A program made the translations under genes and the position numbers. The notes beneath the pieces were generated by a model. The model was given only the letters and a program-made list of their open reading frames with translations. It made no database searches and was not told the origin of the DNA. From Acheta domesticus (Eukaryota; Arthropoda; Insecta; Orthoptera; Gryllidae), in contig JAHLJT010000631.1 of the NCBI GenBank assembly GCA_031308135.1, forward strand, positions 170,803,612-170,867,611: a DNA stretch of 64,000 nt. Reading direction: 5' to 3'. Below, one piece after another: positions 36,136 through 47,735 of the stretch (its first letter is position 1; every line of letters begins with the position of its first letter).

Positions 36136-37540
36136 ATCACAACGGACCCACCAACAAAGTAAATATGAACGTGGAATGGTTTTAGGTGCGGACATTTCAT
36201 TCCAGAATTAATTATTTAACCTGAGAATTCATCAATAGGATGTGCATAATAGAGTGTGCAAGCTGTATTGTGGGCAGGGAGTAATAAAATACGTGATGCG
36301 AAATGAGAACCATTGTGGAAAAAAATACTGCACGATGAGACACGAGAGGAAAAATTGAAATGAGGGTCTAATTCGATTCTCTCATTTAAATTTCACGTGC
36401 AGCGACCTTAATTTGCAGGACTGTAATCCAGAGGGTTCAAAAGAAATGTGCTCGAGGGCTTCCAATGCAACTGATTGTGTAGCTCTCGAACGGAATATTA
36501 TGGACATTGCTTCAGATCTCTGTAATGATTAACAAAGGTTTTTCTCCTTTCGCAGTTCAAGAGCGTAGTAAAAAAACAGCGAATTTCATAAAATTGCTAA
36601 AATGTACAATTGGCATTGTAGAGACACATCATGCGAAAATCTTGAATCTTCTTCACGTAAAAATTTGAAACTCAAAATGCCATTTTTCTCGAATCTTGTA
36701 AAGCTCTAAAACACGACCGAGGATACATACTTCACAATTCAAAATCAGTTTCAATAATTCTTACTTCATTTACATTTCTTTCTACATGACGGGCTTTACT
36801 TACTTTTACTGTTCAAATTTAACACAAATAACAGAAGTGTTCTGTGCATATTTGGAGACTGAGTCAACAAATGAGATCTCAGCAAAATAGTTGTATTACA
36901 TTCATTAATTTCATTCAATACACGTTTTATTTCAGTAATTTTTAATTTTCTAACAAAAAACATCAGATTAACAAACTATTTAAAACAGTTAATTCTTTTC
37001 GTGCTTTTGAGGGTCAAAAAACAAGTTCATTTTAAATAGTAAACTTTATCAAAAATTATAAACAACCATTAGTATTTCCTGCACAAAGAAAATTAATTCC
37101 TAAATGGAAAAGTGCCATTTTACTTAACCAAATCAGTATACATTAATCGACAATCCCATACAATAATTCAGATGTTATAAAAAGGCGGCATGCTCCCTGA
37201 AGATTAAAACTTTAAAGAAATTGCAATTATTTTTATAATATAACCCACAATTTATAATATAAACCTACAGAAAGGCTATTTCAATTATGAAATTTGGAGA
37301 ATTTGGAGAATCGTAAATACGAATATGTAAAAAGGTCATATGATTATGCGGCAAAATTGTTATCGTAACTATAAAAACTGGCATAAAAAACGGCCTTGCC
37401 GAAAACATTTTTTCTATAGAGTAAAAAGGAAAGTGGCGGTGAAATAGGTTTTTGACGAAAAAAATAAAAGTTTTATAGAACTTCAATTCCCTGCAACTAT
37501 GCCCAGGTTATTTTCAAAAAATTGAGCGGACTCCACGAAG
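36136..37540. other. AT-rich stretch
   Basis: No supported feature. 36,360-36,500 is of intermediate composition. Confidence 0.5.
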
Positions 37541-37970
37541 TCTGTAAACAACCAGCCCCGCACACCTCCCAAGGCGCTCCTGACGCCGAGCCGGAGACGG
37601 CGACGACGGCGTCTCCCGCGCCTGCCGAGTATCGCTGGCCGGATAACTTTGGAATATCGCTGCATTAAGTGGCAGTAAGTTTGCGTTCGCGAAGTTGACT
37701 CGAACATGAGACGAGACGGGTCGGTCGGGCGCGGCAGAGTGGGGATTTTATTTCGAGTTCGGCGCACTCGCCGATCTCACGCCCAACTTGGTCGTAGAAA
37801 CACAGACGTTGCGCCAGGAGGCGGAGGGGAGCGGAGGTGGCGCCCGCGGTGTGCGTAGGCCCCGTCAAAATACGGCGCTGGCGGAGAGAAAGAGAGGAAG
37901 TGGACCGGCGGCCATCCCACAGGCGCCGCGCCGCCAAAAAGCCACAGCTCTTCACCAAGGACTCCTCGGG
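37541..37970. other. CpG-rich island
   Basis: CpG-rich, unique, with gacggcgacgacggcg near 37,595. No recognisable coding frame. Confidence 0.5.
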
Positions 37971-38689
37971 TTTCTCTTAAGCCATTATCTCCTACTTCAG
38001 CGTCACAGAGCCAGAAGAATCACAAAAGCCAACGCCATTTGCACGGTCATCACGTTTGCCGTAAAACCAGCTGGATGGCTTAGTGACAGCAACGCCTCTG
38101 CCTCTGTCATGGGCCGTGTCTTAGCTATGCAGCTATACCGAATTCAACTACCGTCTGGAAAACAATTGTAGTTGCCAGCTGCTCTGATCTGCAGTTTTCC
38201 ATGGTTTCTGTGATCAAAACGAGGTGAATGCTGGAGCAGTAGTTTAACAATAGAGTCACAGGGTGCGTGCGATCTTGCATTCCTCATCCGCTTTCACTCC
38301 GTTCTCCTTACACACACACACACACAAACTTACATTTACACGTACTGCACTATCACACACATCGGAAGGCCAGGGAAGTAGAACTCGGTCTGGCTGGAGG
38401 GTGCCGCGCTCGGGGAGATTCCTCTAGAGGAAAATTTCGAATGCCGACGTGTAGGTCGGTGCCGCAACTCACATTCTAATGAGGAAGACCGTCAGCGCCC
38501 GGTACCTCTACTAAACTTACGGGATTAACGGCGACACATGTTTACATGACCCATGAAAAACTCTAAACAATCAATAAATTATTTACTTTTGCCGTAGCAC
38601 AAACTTTAACGTTAGTGCCTTTAACGTCACCGTAGCCTGCTCTTATGGCCTAACCCCAGGCAACTAGCTTTGATAACAGCCGCTATCTC
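37971..38689. other. Intermediate-GC stretch
   Basis: No gene recognised. Includes a short CA repeat. Confidence 0.4.
38310..38327. repeat. (CA)n microsatellite
   Basis: About nine tandem ac/ca units. Confidence 0.9.
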
Positions 38690-39031
38690 CTGGAACTCTG
38701 ACGCCACGGCCACCGCAAGCTACACCGCGTCTGCGCCGTCACTTCCACTTTCACTTTTGAGCTGCGCCTGGGAGAAGCAGGCGGCGACGAGTAGCCGTCC
38801 GGTAGCCGTGTGGAGGAGGTGTCTGACAGCCTCTTTCACACTTCACACTGCGTCTAGCGGGCCTCCATTTGGGGTGCAGACCGCAAACTCCAACGCCGCT
38901 CACGACACCGTCACCGCCAACGCGCTTTGTCCTCTTCCCGCCGCCAGCGCCCTCTCCAGCACCACATCCGCCTACACATCGGCAGCCTTTCGCATTATGC
39001 ATTGTAGTTCTCGTAGTCCTTCCTGATGTCT

Positions 39032-39077
<46 letters not shown>

Positions 39078-39645
39078 TGCTCTCTTCCCAGCCTCATCGA
39101 CCTCTGCTCCCTTGCCGCCCTGGGCGGCGTGAGGGGCGGCCGCCCTCGCCAGGACCCCATCGCACGTCGCGCCCGCAACCGCAGGCGCCCCGTGGCCCGA
39201 CGGCGCCCGCTGACCCTCGCTGCGCGCGCCCCCGCCGCACGTCGTGCTCCTAACCGCAGCGCCGCCGACGCCAAAGTTCGGCGGCGCGCGCGACTGGGGC
39301 GGTGGTAAATTGGGGCAAGGCACGGCGCGGCGGCGCGGGAAGCTGGGCGGGGCGGATACGTGCGGGGGCGGGGGAAGCGCTGCCTTCCGGACAGCAGACG
39401 CACTTAACGGCCCCCGGGCGTAACTCGGCGCCGGCCCGCGGGGACGCCCCTCGCCCCCGAGGAGCCCTCGGCGCTGTCCGCGCCCCCGCCCCAAAGGGCC
39501 CGCGCGCCTCTACATCAGCGCCGCGCCCGCCCGCCCTTCCGGCCACGTGCGCCTTGGATGCCCTGCCTGCCTGCGATGCAGCTTATGGCTGCGTTATTTC
39601 ACCTTTGAGCTCTTCCCACCGCACGCATCATTGTCAGCCTCCAGG
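38690..39645. other. Large CpG-rich island
   Basis: Nearly 1 kb of CpG-dense sequence including a 9-bp tandem array. The minus strand is open for 247 codons and several other frames are open too, all Ala/Arg/Gly/Pro-rich. It could be a promoter island, but no TSS or exon can be placed. Confidence 0.6.
39033..39080. repeat. 9-bp tandem array (GCCCTCGCC)n
   Basis: About five units of gccctcgcc. The period is a multiple of three, giving Ala-Ala-Leu or Pro-Ser-Pro repeats in the overlapping frames. Confidence 0.85.
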
Positions 39646-40085
39646 CCCTCTTCTTCCTTAATCCGCTATTGTTGTTATTGTGAAACCAATATCAGATGTC
39701 TATTCTGTTTCCCAGAAAGTCTTTCTACTAATTCATTTCGATCAATGTCAGTTTTTTCTTTCGTAAATGTCATTTGTATATCCTTAATCAATGTTAATCA
39801 TAAATTATTATTATTATTCTTGTGGTATTATTTCGTACATTATTGAAACATTGTTTAAGAACTATTCGATTTCTCTCTTTTTGCTGAATGGACTCTTTTT
39901 TTACACGTTTTTTACAAATATACTCGTATGTAATTTTATTTCTTTTCATCTTTCGTTCGTTTTGATTTTCTTGTAATTTTTCTTTGAATGTTCACTTTTA
40001 ATCATAATTTAATGTTTACACACTTTTTTCAATATTTCAACGTATCTCTGGTAATCATCGTACTTCTGTGCACCTTGTTGTGGGA
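39646..40085. other. T-rich stretch
   Basis: Strongly T-rich on plus with ttattattattatt at about 39,805. No gene. Confidence 0.5.
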
Positions 40086-40620
40086 GGCATTGGCTTCGTC
40101 TCCTCCGATCGTTCCATTGGCCCTCCGCACCGGCCCTCCTGCCCTTTGCCGCAGCGCCGCTTCCCCGCCAGAGGAAGTTTACTGCGCGGCCGCCTCGGCT
40201 CAGAGCGGTCGCTCGGAGGCCCCGCCCCGCCCCGCCCCGCCCCGCCCCGCCCCGCCCCGCCCCGCCCCGCCCCGCCCCGCCCCGCCCCGCCCCGCCCCCG
40301 CCCTCGCCCGCGCTTAGCACGCCCTGCTCGCCACCTGGCGCGGCGACCCCGAGCGCCGCGAAATACGACGCTGACCGCTCCACTTCGCCGCTTGTCACAC
40401 CCCGTAAGCCCACGGCGCGGCGGCGCGGCTCAGGTTGCGCAGCCCCGGCGCGGGGAATGACGGCCTCCGCAGGCGATCGCGGCCGCGATGGGGCGCGCGG
40501 ATAAACGCGCATCCGCACGTCCTTGCGCCTCCGGCTCCAGCTCAGCGGCAGCGCCGTCCCTTCCGCTGTAGCGCTCAGTGGGAGGTTCTAAAACTCAAGC
40601 CCCGTCGGGCCGGATTTTCG
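40086..40620. other. CpG-rich island with pentamer array
   Basis: Unique CpG-rich sequence on both sides of a pure (CCCCG)n array; the right part is overlapped by SINE copy C from about 40,530. Several frames on both strands are open and compositional. Confidence 0.6.
40220..40297. repeat. (CCCCG)n pentanucleotide array, locus 2
   Basis: About fifteen uninterrupted ccccg units, 78 bases, the same unit, strand and length as the array at 18,081-18,158. Flanks differ, so the two do not look like one duplicated segment. Confidence 0.95.
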
Positions 40621-40705
40621 ACACTTGCTACAGAGCTGGATCGAATTCAACCACTGTCAAGATATCAACCACTCAATTCTAGCGCCGGCTGCTTTGAGTT
40701 TCTTC
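40530..40705 (+). mobile_element. tRNA-derived SINE, copy C (decayed)
   Basis: Aligns in order with copies A and B: gctcagtgggaggttcta corresponds to ctgatcgggaggtccta, a degraded B box actcaagcccc (about 40,592-40,602) is followed by the core ttcgacacttgctacagagc (40,618-40,637), then cgaattcaaccactgtc and gaattctagcgccggctgct-like sequence. The 3' part is missing or beyond recognition after about 40,705. It is the most diverged of the three copies. Confidence 0.6.
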
Positions 40706-41591
40706 TGAAGAAAAAAAACAACAAAAACTAGTGGTTCTAAATCAGCACGTACTTTCTCGGCAGTATTTTCAAACAAAATTACGCGCAAAGTACTCACATT
40801 TTCGGGAAATTTTGCATGACCTTTCAAATTCTATCTTTAAAAACACATTTTATTAAGAGAAAAAGTTTTATCTTTATAATTGTAGTTGTAGGAAGATGCC
40901 GGAAAAAAATATTTTTTTCAATTTTCGAGAAATCGGGGATTTCAACTAACATGACACCTGCACCTTTCACATAAACGTTCTTCACACTAACAACAAAATT
41001 TAATCAAAAACGTTGAAGCCTTTTTTTAAATTCTGAAAATGTACCAGGGGCTTCATATAAAGTTCTCCCCAAATAAAAATATCGATTTCACATTCAAGGA
41101 GACGCAACATCAGCCAGATCCATTGGGTAATATCAATTTTGGAGAAAATCGTCTGAACGATTTAGCTGCTAGCGGTGTTCACAGACGGACGGACAGACAG
41201 ACGGACGGACAGACGGACGGACGGATGGAAGGACGGAGACACAGACGTTTTACTGTCTATCAATTTTTCGGTATCAAGGGCCCACAAAACATGAATTCTG
41301 GCTACACCACGTGCAAGAGGATTTTTTTGCCGTAGTATTACAGAAGTTTCTTTTCTTAAGAAGTGTTTTCTTACGGACGAAAAAGTAAAAAAAACAATAG
41401 GCGAATCCCGGAGGAGTACCTTAAGAAACGGGCCACGAACCACTCGTTATCTTTCCTTCATCTTCATCTTTTACATAAACACCTTTATGCACTTCGTGCA
41501 TACTTACATACTCTAAACTACCGCATATGACAGTTGACCTGACGGGAGTTTACAGCTGTATCTGAAGGGGGAAACATACAAGGCGACATTA
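40706..41591. other. AT-rich stretch with GGAC array
   Basis: Apart from the tetranucleotide array, no feature is recognised. The sequence around the array may belong to a repeat family, but no second copy is present here. Confidence 0.4.
41182..41237. repeat. (GGAC/GACA)n tetranucleotide array
   Basis: Interrupted tandem ggac and gaca units over about 55 bases. Confidence 0.9.
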
Positions 41592-41715
41592 ACATGTAGG
41601 TCGACACCAGATACTACATTCAACCAAAAGAGGAACATCGCCACCTCCCGAAAGATAACACTCCCTACAATTACGAGACTAATGCCCTATGTAGTTAATC
41701 CGCCTTGACTCAGTA
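41592..41715 (+). repeat. Dispersed repeat, copy 2 (partner at 5.84 kb)
   Basis: Same orientation as the copy at 5,839-5,955. Shared ordered blocks include catcgccacctcccgaaag (41,636-41,654) and gagactaatgcccta (41,675-41,689), followed by ttaatccgcc. Class unknown. Confidence 0.55.
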
Positions 41716-43860
41716 TCCACTCACTTTGCCTGTTCGTAACCTGTAAATTACAATGTTTAAGATTCTGAGCCTATTAACATAAATTTTAAAAAATTAAACA
41801 GTATATTAATGTTATTTTTTGATGAATTGTCTTCAATTGCCAATAGTCACAGGTAAACCTATATTTTTTACTTTCAACAGATTCTAAACGGCACCTCTTC
41901 ATTTAGTGGATTATATTTGCCATTGTATTTGACTGCGACCCCAGGATCAGAGCACATTTGCATATTGGGCCTGATTGAAGTTATGATTGAAAAATATTGG
42001 GCAAATATAACAAAAAAATACCATTTGTTTTAAATCATTCTATATTTCATCACTGACGTTCATTTTGTTGAATGTCAACAACGCCTTTACATCGAGTACA
42101 ACGGATAAAACGTACTCATACATTTTTAATCTGTCAATGATTCTGTTATCTGATTTTAAAATCCCACTAAATGCGAACATTCATATGGCCGCAGTGCATT
42201 CATTTAACCGTTTCTACTTCATTTTTTGAATCAGTCGTAAATAGTATTCGAACATTTGTGAATATGTCTCTGGAATATTATTTATCGAAGGGATTTTGTT
42301 GAAAATCTATTTGTTTGAAGATCTGTTAATTTGATTTCAATAAAAATGTAATTTATTGATTGTTTATATCTCTTAATTGTACGTTTTTCTCTATCTTTAC
42401 AAAAAAACAGGTCTGTAAAAATATCCACCGCATGACGAACTAAGAAGAAAACGCGGAACTCTGACAATCTGCAAGTAAAAATTATTATACAATATTCTGT
42501 GTGTTCCTTTTAATCGCTTTGCATTTGGATAATTTTTCAATCTATGGAATTGAAATCTACAATATAAAAAGGATAAAAGTAGAACAAATCTCTTCTACGA
42601 TTCTCAAAAGAGGTACTGATTGATCTGCAGTTCACACACAGACACACAAAACAACGGATATTAATTACCTTCCTCACATGTTCGACCACATACGTAATAT
42701 TGAGAAAGCGTGTTATTGCGTAAAACACGATCTCAAGACAAAGATATCGATAAAGCATAATTTTAATTCTTATATCTTTCCAGTTTACTTTATTTCCTTT
42801 GGGTTTTAAAGTGTAAGCATAATTGTAATAATTATATCAAAAGTTGATATATTTCTTTTATTACTTTCATCGTTAGGATTTAGAATCTTAAATGTAATCG
42901 ATACTTATTCGGGGTTCTTTAAACTCGTATTAAGCCTGAACAACATTTTATAACATCTTGTTCTTCCTTAATAATTGTACCAGGATTTTCTGTTATGAAT
43001 GAATTTGAGAACCCAATGAGTTTTAATGATCTGTGATAATGTTTCAAAATATTAGTTTTGGGCAAAATTAATAGTGCTAATAATGATAATTTCAAAACAA
43101 GCTGTGTTGAACTTCAGATGTTCAGAACAACCTTTAGTAATCATAAATGTGTTTACGTATGTTAATGAAATGAGTTTTAGAGCTTAATACACTGAGTGCT
43201 ATGCTTCAAAGCTAGTTCAGATTCTTTGGTGAACAGAGAGTTTTGCGACATATTTGAAACATTACTAACTTTGATGTTTTTATTATAATTACGCATGAGT
43301 GGAAAATATTGTACAAGGAAATACGTTCTATTTTGTCGCGTATTTAGTTTCATTTATCCTGCTGTTTATTTTAGGTTCGTGTGTTCTGTTCTTTATTTCT
43401 GCCATTTGTTTGAAGCAACACCCAAGGTCCCCTTGGGACAATGGGGATAGGCAACCCTTTGTACATAGTAGTGTTGCGGGGGAAAACCTGTCGTGTGCGA
43501 CAAGGGCATTCTAAAGAAGCATGAACTACGAAATGCTCACATTCCAAGCAGTGAAAAGGAAGTATATTTATTATATCGTGAGCTAAATATTCAGAGCACT
43601 TTCCCGTAACAAATTCATTTCTGATCAATTTCATTGGCTTCACTATCAATGATATTGCATTACATTTTAGAAATCTCGCCCGATGACCTGATATATTGAA
43701 TCGATCTTTTGTAAATAATGGTATGTGCCCTTTCTGATGATATCCAAGTTTGGTGTTTATGAAGGAAAGGGAGTAGATGTGACTGTATTTCAAGTGATTT
43801 CCATAATGTAACAAATAGCAGTGATAATTCCCTCCTACGTTACGGTTTGCTCCTTATTAC
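41716..43860. other. AT-rich stretch
   Basis: No gene recognised. A 147-codon minus frame (43,371-43,814) is the longest open frame in AT-rich DNA here but resembles no family and is within reach of chance. Confidence 0.45.
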
Positions 43861-44194
43861 GTTTATAATGGGACAAGATACAAAACTCCTTTCTAATACG
43901 CATGCGCGAGGAGGGGTGACTCTCATTATCAACCACTCACTTCCCCTGAAAATATCGCTCTCTCACTCGCTCTGCGTGCCAGCCGTGGCGAGGGGAGGGG
44001 GGGGCTGAACGTATAGACAGGCTGCTGTTGTTCCTAGGCCTAACGCGCAGCAGTAAAAGTGTCAGCTATCCAAATAAAAACAGTTTCAGTTGTCTATGCA
44101 CAAACGCTATCTCTTAATATACTAAGATTCAGTAAAAGAAACATGTGTAGGAAGCATTGCCCCTGGTCCTCAGTCTTGTCCCTTTCTTCATAGA

Positions 44195-44500
44195 GTGCTG
44201 TACAGTGTGGCGTGTCTTAGCATAGGCCTAATTTCAAGTGAAGTTCACTGGCGTAATATTGTATTTGTTTGTAACACTAGGACAAACGTTCTCAGGAAAT
44301 ATAATCTATACATCAAGCTCCCTCCTTACCATCCTAATCTCAATTCCATCGAATTAGTTTGGAGTTCAATTAAGAATCGTATTACTAAAGAATGCATCGG
44401 TACCCCTCAATGAATTAAAGAAAATGTATGCCGAATATATTAAAACAGACACGACGACGGACGCAAAAGTGGACAGAAGTATCGTTTCTTTATGAGGCAG
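44195..44500 (+). pseudogene. DDE transposase C-terminal fragment (IS630/Tc1/mariner superfamily)
   Basis: The frame from 44,195 reads LRKYNLYIKLPPYHPNLNSI then ELVWSSIKNRI (the LPPYH block starts at 44,315). This is the conserved end of the DDE_3-type catalytic domain: the LPPYHPxLNPIExxW motif with its catalytic glutamate at 44,351-44,353. The frame stops at 44,411-44,413, but shifting one frame from about 44,390 continues with NELKKMYAEYIKT, as expected for the family's helical tail, so one frameshift is likely. No DD-containing upstream part or inverted termini were recognised, so it is a fragment or a heavily decayed copy. The hosting mixed-composition segment runs about 43,860-44,700. 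Confidence 0.55.
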
Positions 44501-44700
44501 TTCCTCTGGTGATGACAATGACGTCACACAGCGAAGGCTGCAGTGACATTGATGACTTATAGCTCCAACCTTGCTGGGGGGGGGGGAGGGCGACGAATCG
44601 CGTACACTGTAGCAGCGGTGGGGGAAGCCCGCGAAACTAAGCTCCTCACAAAAGGGAGATTTCAAACTTGTGCCCCTATAGTACAGTTGTTTCGCATTGC

Positions 44701-45639
44701 AATTCCCCGCGAAATGTGAAATGTCAGTTAATAATATTCACACGCAAAGGCTTCAATTGTAACATTATTGACTAAAAATTTGTTTTATTATTTCTGAAAT
44801 AAGATTAATGTATAATGTTTCATAACAATTTCCCTCCTTTGGAATTTCATGGCAGAGACAATTCTGAATTTGTTCATGAAATTCAATATATCCTTGAATG
44901 TCTACAAACATATGAGTTAAATACCTTTTTTAATTGAACACACAAGTGCCGCGAAACATTAAACAACATAAATAAACGTGATGCCGACACTTGAAACACA
45001 CCAAGTGGACATGAAAATCTATCTTTACGATGAAAATCAAAAAAATTTTTAATGCTTTCGCCCTCAGGTGTTTGCTGCTCTGCACCCATTGAATTACTGC
45101 GAGCCTTTTGCTTCTGCGCATCACCGCGGTCGCTGTTTCAGAAATTATTTTATGGTTTTCTAAACACTTCAAAGCATTTTCTTTTAAGGATTATTCTGCA
45201 GTACAATTATATTCAAAATTTATTTTAAAATTCGAAAAAGGAAAACACAATATCATTATGTCGTGTAAAGTAGACAGTGGAGGGCCGACACTTTAACAGA
45301 GTGAATGATAATTTATATATGAATGTATTTGTTTATGAATGCCTTGTGTGAAATAGCATGTGTGTTGCATTCTGTCCTCTCGTAATACAGATGAAATATA
45401 TTTAGGGAATACGCGATACACTGAATACTTAGTGTCACACACGAGTTGCATAGAATATGTATCTATAATTTAATTCTGTTTTGAGGCATTTACACCATCG
45501 ATCAAGTCATCAAATTGCAGGGGGAAATATTACAACAGCTCTCACACTGAATATCAAAATTAACTCGCAGTACCTTTATTTCAGGATCATTACTGAGTCA
45601 TAAATAACACGTCTAGATGCAGTAAATCACGGGCGACCC
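44701..45639. other. AT-rich stretch
   Basis: No supported feature. Confidence 0.5.
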
Positions 45640-45717
45640 CAATGTATAATTCGCCTCGCACCCTGTCGACGCCCTGATTGCCCCTGCAGCTTAGCGGAAT
45701 CCCCCGTTACCGCCACC

Positions 45718-45744
45718 CCCGCCGCCGCCGCCGCCGCCGCCGCC
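45718..45744. repeat. (GCC)n trinucleotide repeat
   Basis: About nine tandem gcc/ccg triplets. Confidence 0.9.
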
Positions 45745-45805
45745 CTCCGCCAGCTGCGGCCCGACCGCGGCCCAGGGCTCCATCGCGACCGTCCTGCGCC
45801 CTGCG

Positions 45806-45828
45806 CCCCGCCCCGCCCCGCCCCGCCC
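45806..45828. repeat. Short (CCCCG)n array, locus 3
   Basis: Four complete ccccg units plus a partial one; the same unit and strand as the two long arrays at 18.1 and 40.2 kb. Confidence 0.85.
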
Positions 45829-46325
45829 GCCCCGGCCCGCCTCATTCACTCTAACCCGACGCCCAAACCTCAAACGGCCGGCGCGACCGGACCGACCGCT
45901 CGCCCGCCCCGCTGCCCTCGCCGCCTCCGGTGCGCTATTCCACTGCGCCGCGTCTCCCTGTTCTCGCTGCGCCCGGGCCCGATCGCTTCCCCGAGCTGAC
46001 CAACAATTCAGCGGCGGTCGACACGACCTCCTCGCGTTGACCTCTCAGTGCCCGACGCGGCTGCATCTCGACTCGCTTCGCCGCAAGGGCCTCCCCCGCC
46101 CCAGCCCCCGTCTTGAGCACTCCGACGGCCTTCCGGGATTCGGAACATTCCACTGCTCTTCGCCGCCTCGATTGCTCTGGCCCCGCCGTCCTCAAACCAC
46201 TCGCTCCACAGCGTTCCCTCGCTTTTTATGTGCGTTGTTCTTATCTCATTCGGTCTGGCCCGTTTCATTATCTGCCGACCACGTCCCGCATCGTCCAGCC
46301 GCAGGAGCCGTTTGATCCTATTCCA

Positions 46326-46860
46326 CTTGACTCCACCTGACCATCCAAATCATCGATTTCTTTACTCTTTGCTCATTTTTTCTATATTTATCTTTTCGAT
46401 TCCTGCTACACTTTGTCTGCTGTAAATTAATAACATATCTCAAAACAAATATAAATAATTATGTTACGGTTTCTTAAAGTTTTATGAAACATATGTGTTT
46501 CTATTAACAACAATGTGTATATAACACATTGTGTACACATACAACACATAACGACATGTGTATACAACGACAGAATGCGATGTATTGTAAAATTATTAAA
46601 TAATGAAGGATTTTAATTAACCATTGACTACAAAAAGTAGTTCTTCAGTTTAGATCAAATAAACAATAAAATTATTCACAAACCAACGTTCTGATTCGAA
46701 GCATAATTAATTTATTATATTTCAAGTTATAATATTAATAATCCAATTAAAAAATGTCCTGCGTTATTTTTCGTGCTACAAATTAACGTTATATAGCTTT
46801 ACATTCTAACGCGCACATGCCGATTTCTTGTTCCATATATTCCTTTCTGTCCATGATAAA
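46326..46860. other. AT-rich stretch with ACACATA words
   Basis: 46,510-46,570 repeats acacat, acaacg and atgtgtat words, including the short palindrome acaatgtg/cacattgt. No gene. Confidence 0.5.
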
Positions 46861-47130
46861 AAGAGTCCCTCCGCTTTATGGCCCTGAAGCGCCAGTCGCC
46901 CTCCAGAGGCGGTCACGTGTCTGGGCACGCCCCCTCCCCCTTCATCCACCACCCCAGGCCCTTCCCCCTCCCCCGCTCCTCACCCGTCGGCGCTGCGCCG
47001 AAAAACGCCCTTCAGGAGCTTGTCCGCCCTTGATTTTGGAAATCGTTTCTGCGCCAGTGGGGGAGGGCGTGCGCCGCGTAGAACATAATGGTGCCCGTTG
47101 TTAGCAGACCACGCAAGGCAGAAGTTTACA
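46861..47130. other. GC-rich block
   Basis: Smaller GC-rich island, C-rich at 46,925-46,985. No recognisable frame. Confidence 0.45.
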
Positions 47131-47650
47131 ATGAGCAGGCAACGAGCTCGCAGGCGAGGCAGGCGAAGAAGGAGACGGAGCACCAGTTCAGCACATAGGG
47201 TTTCTGATTCGGGTGGTTTGCTCTTAAATTTTACTCCTCCGTGCACACGATGCGGGTCTGGGGAAAGTTATAATGATGTTTCTGAGCAATATGAATTTAA
47301 AATTAAGAACAACCCCTAAAGTGTACAACGTCTCGCAATAAGGCAACTGAATTGACTCAACGTTGAGAAAAAGGAGTTTAAACAAAAAAAGAAAAATACG
47401 TATATTGTAATTTTATTTAGTCAAAGCGCCATTCTCAAATATGCGAATAATGAGATCAATTTCATACAATTTTTCAATATATAATGATAATTCTACTACC
47501 ACTTTTGTAAGGTATGAAAGGAGCTCTTGAGTTACATGCATAAAACTTCCATTGTTCAAAGAATTTTTAAACGGCATAACGGTATCATGCCAAATACTTA
47601 AATATAACAAAAAATTATAACAATAATAATAACAAACAACAACAACGACA
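47131..47650. other. Mixed then AT-rich stretch
   Basis: 47,140-47,180 is purine-rich (Arg-rich frame). The rest is AT-rich with an aacaacaac run just before the SINE. Confidence 0.45.
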
Positions 47651-47651
47651 A

Positions 47652-47735
47652 CCCCCGTGGTGCAGGCGGTTGCGGCAGTCGTCACCTGCACCGAGGATGC
47701 TGCAGGTTCGAGTCCTGCGTAGGCATGGTCATATT
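47652..47735 (+). mobile_element. tRNA-derived SINE head (second family)
   Basis: Contains the A-box-like tggtgcaggcggttg (47,659-47,673) and a strong B box ggttcgagtcc (47,705-47,715). The T stem is perfect (gcagg/cctgc around a 7-base loop), but the would-be acceptor strands do not pair, so this is a tRNA-like SINE promoter and not a working tRNA gene. The body downstream cannot be delimited. It differs from the A/B/C family. Confidence 0.55.

Larger units (their letters stand above)
45640..46325. other. CpG-rich island with triplet and pentamer runs
   Basis: CpG-dense. Contains a (GCC)n tract (about 45,718-45,744) and a short (CCCCG)n run (45,806-45,828), then unique GC-rich sequence. Frames on both strands are compositional. 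Confidence 0.6.

Noticed and set aside
43371..43814. 147-codon minus frame in AT-rich DNA with CxxC-like pairs
   Set aside because: No recognised family, and the number of stop-delimited frames in 64 kb makes one of this length plausible by chance.
47652..47735. Functional tRNA gene
   Set aside because: A, B boxes and T stem are good, but the acceptor strands do not pair and no proper cloverleaf closes; a SINE head fits better.
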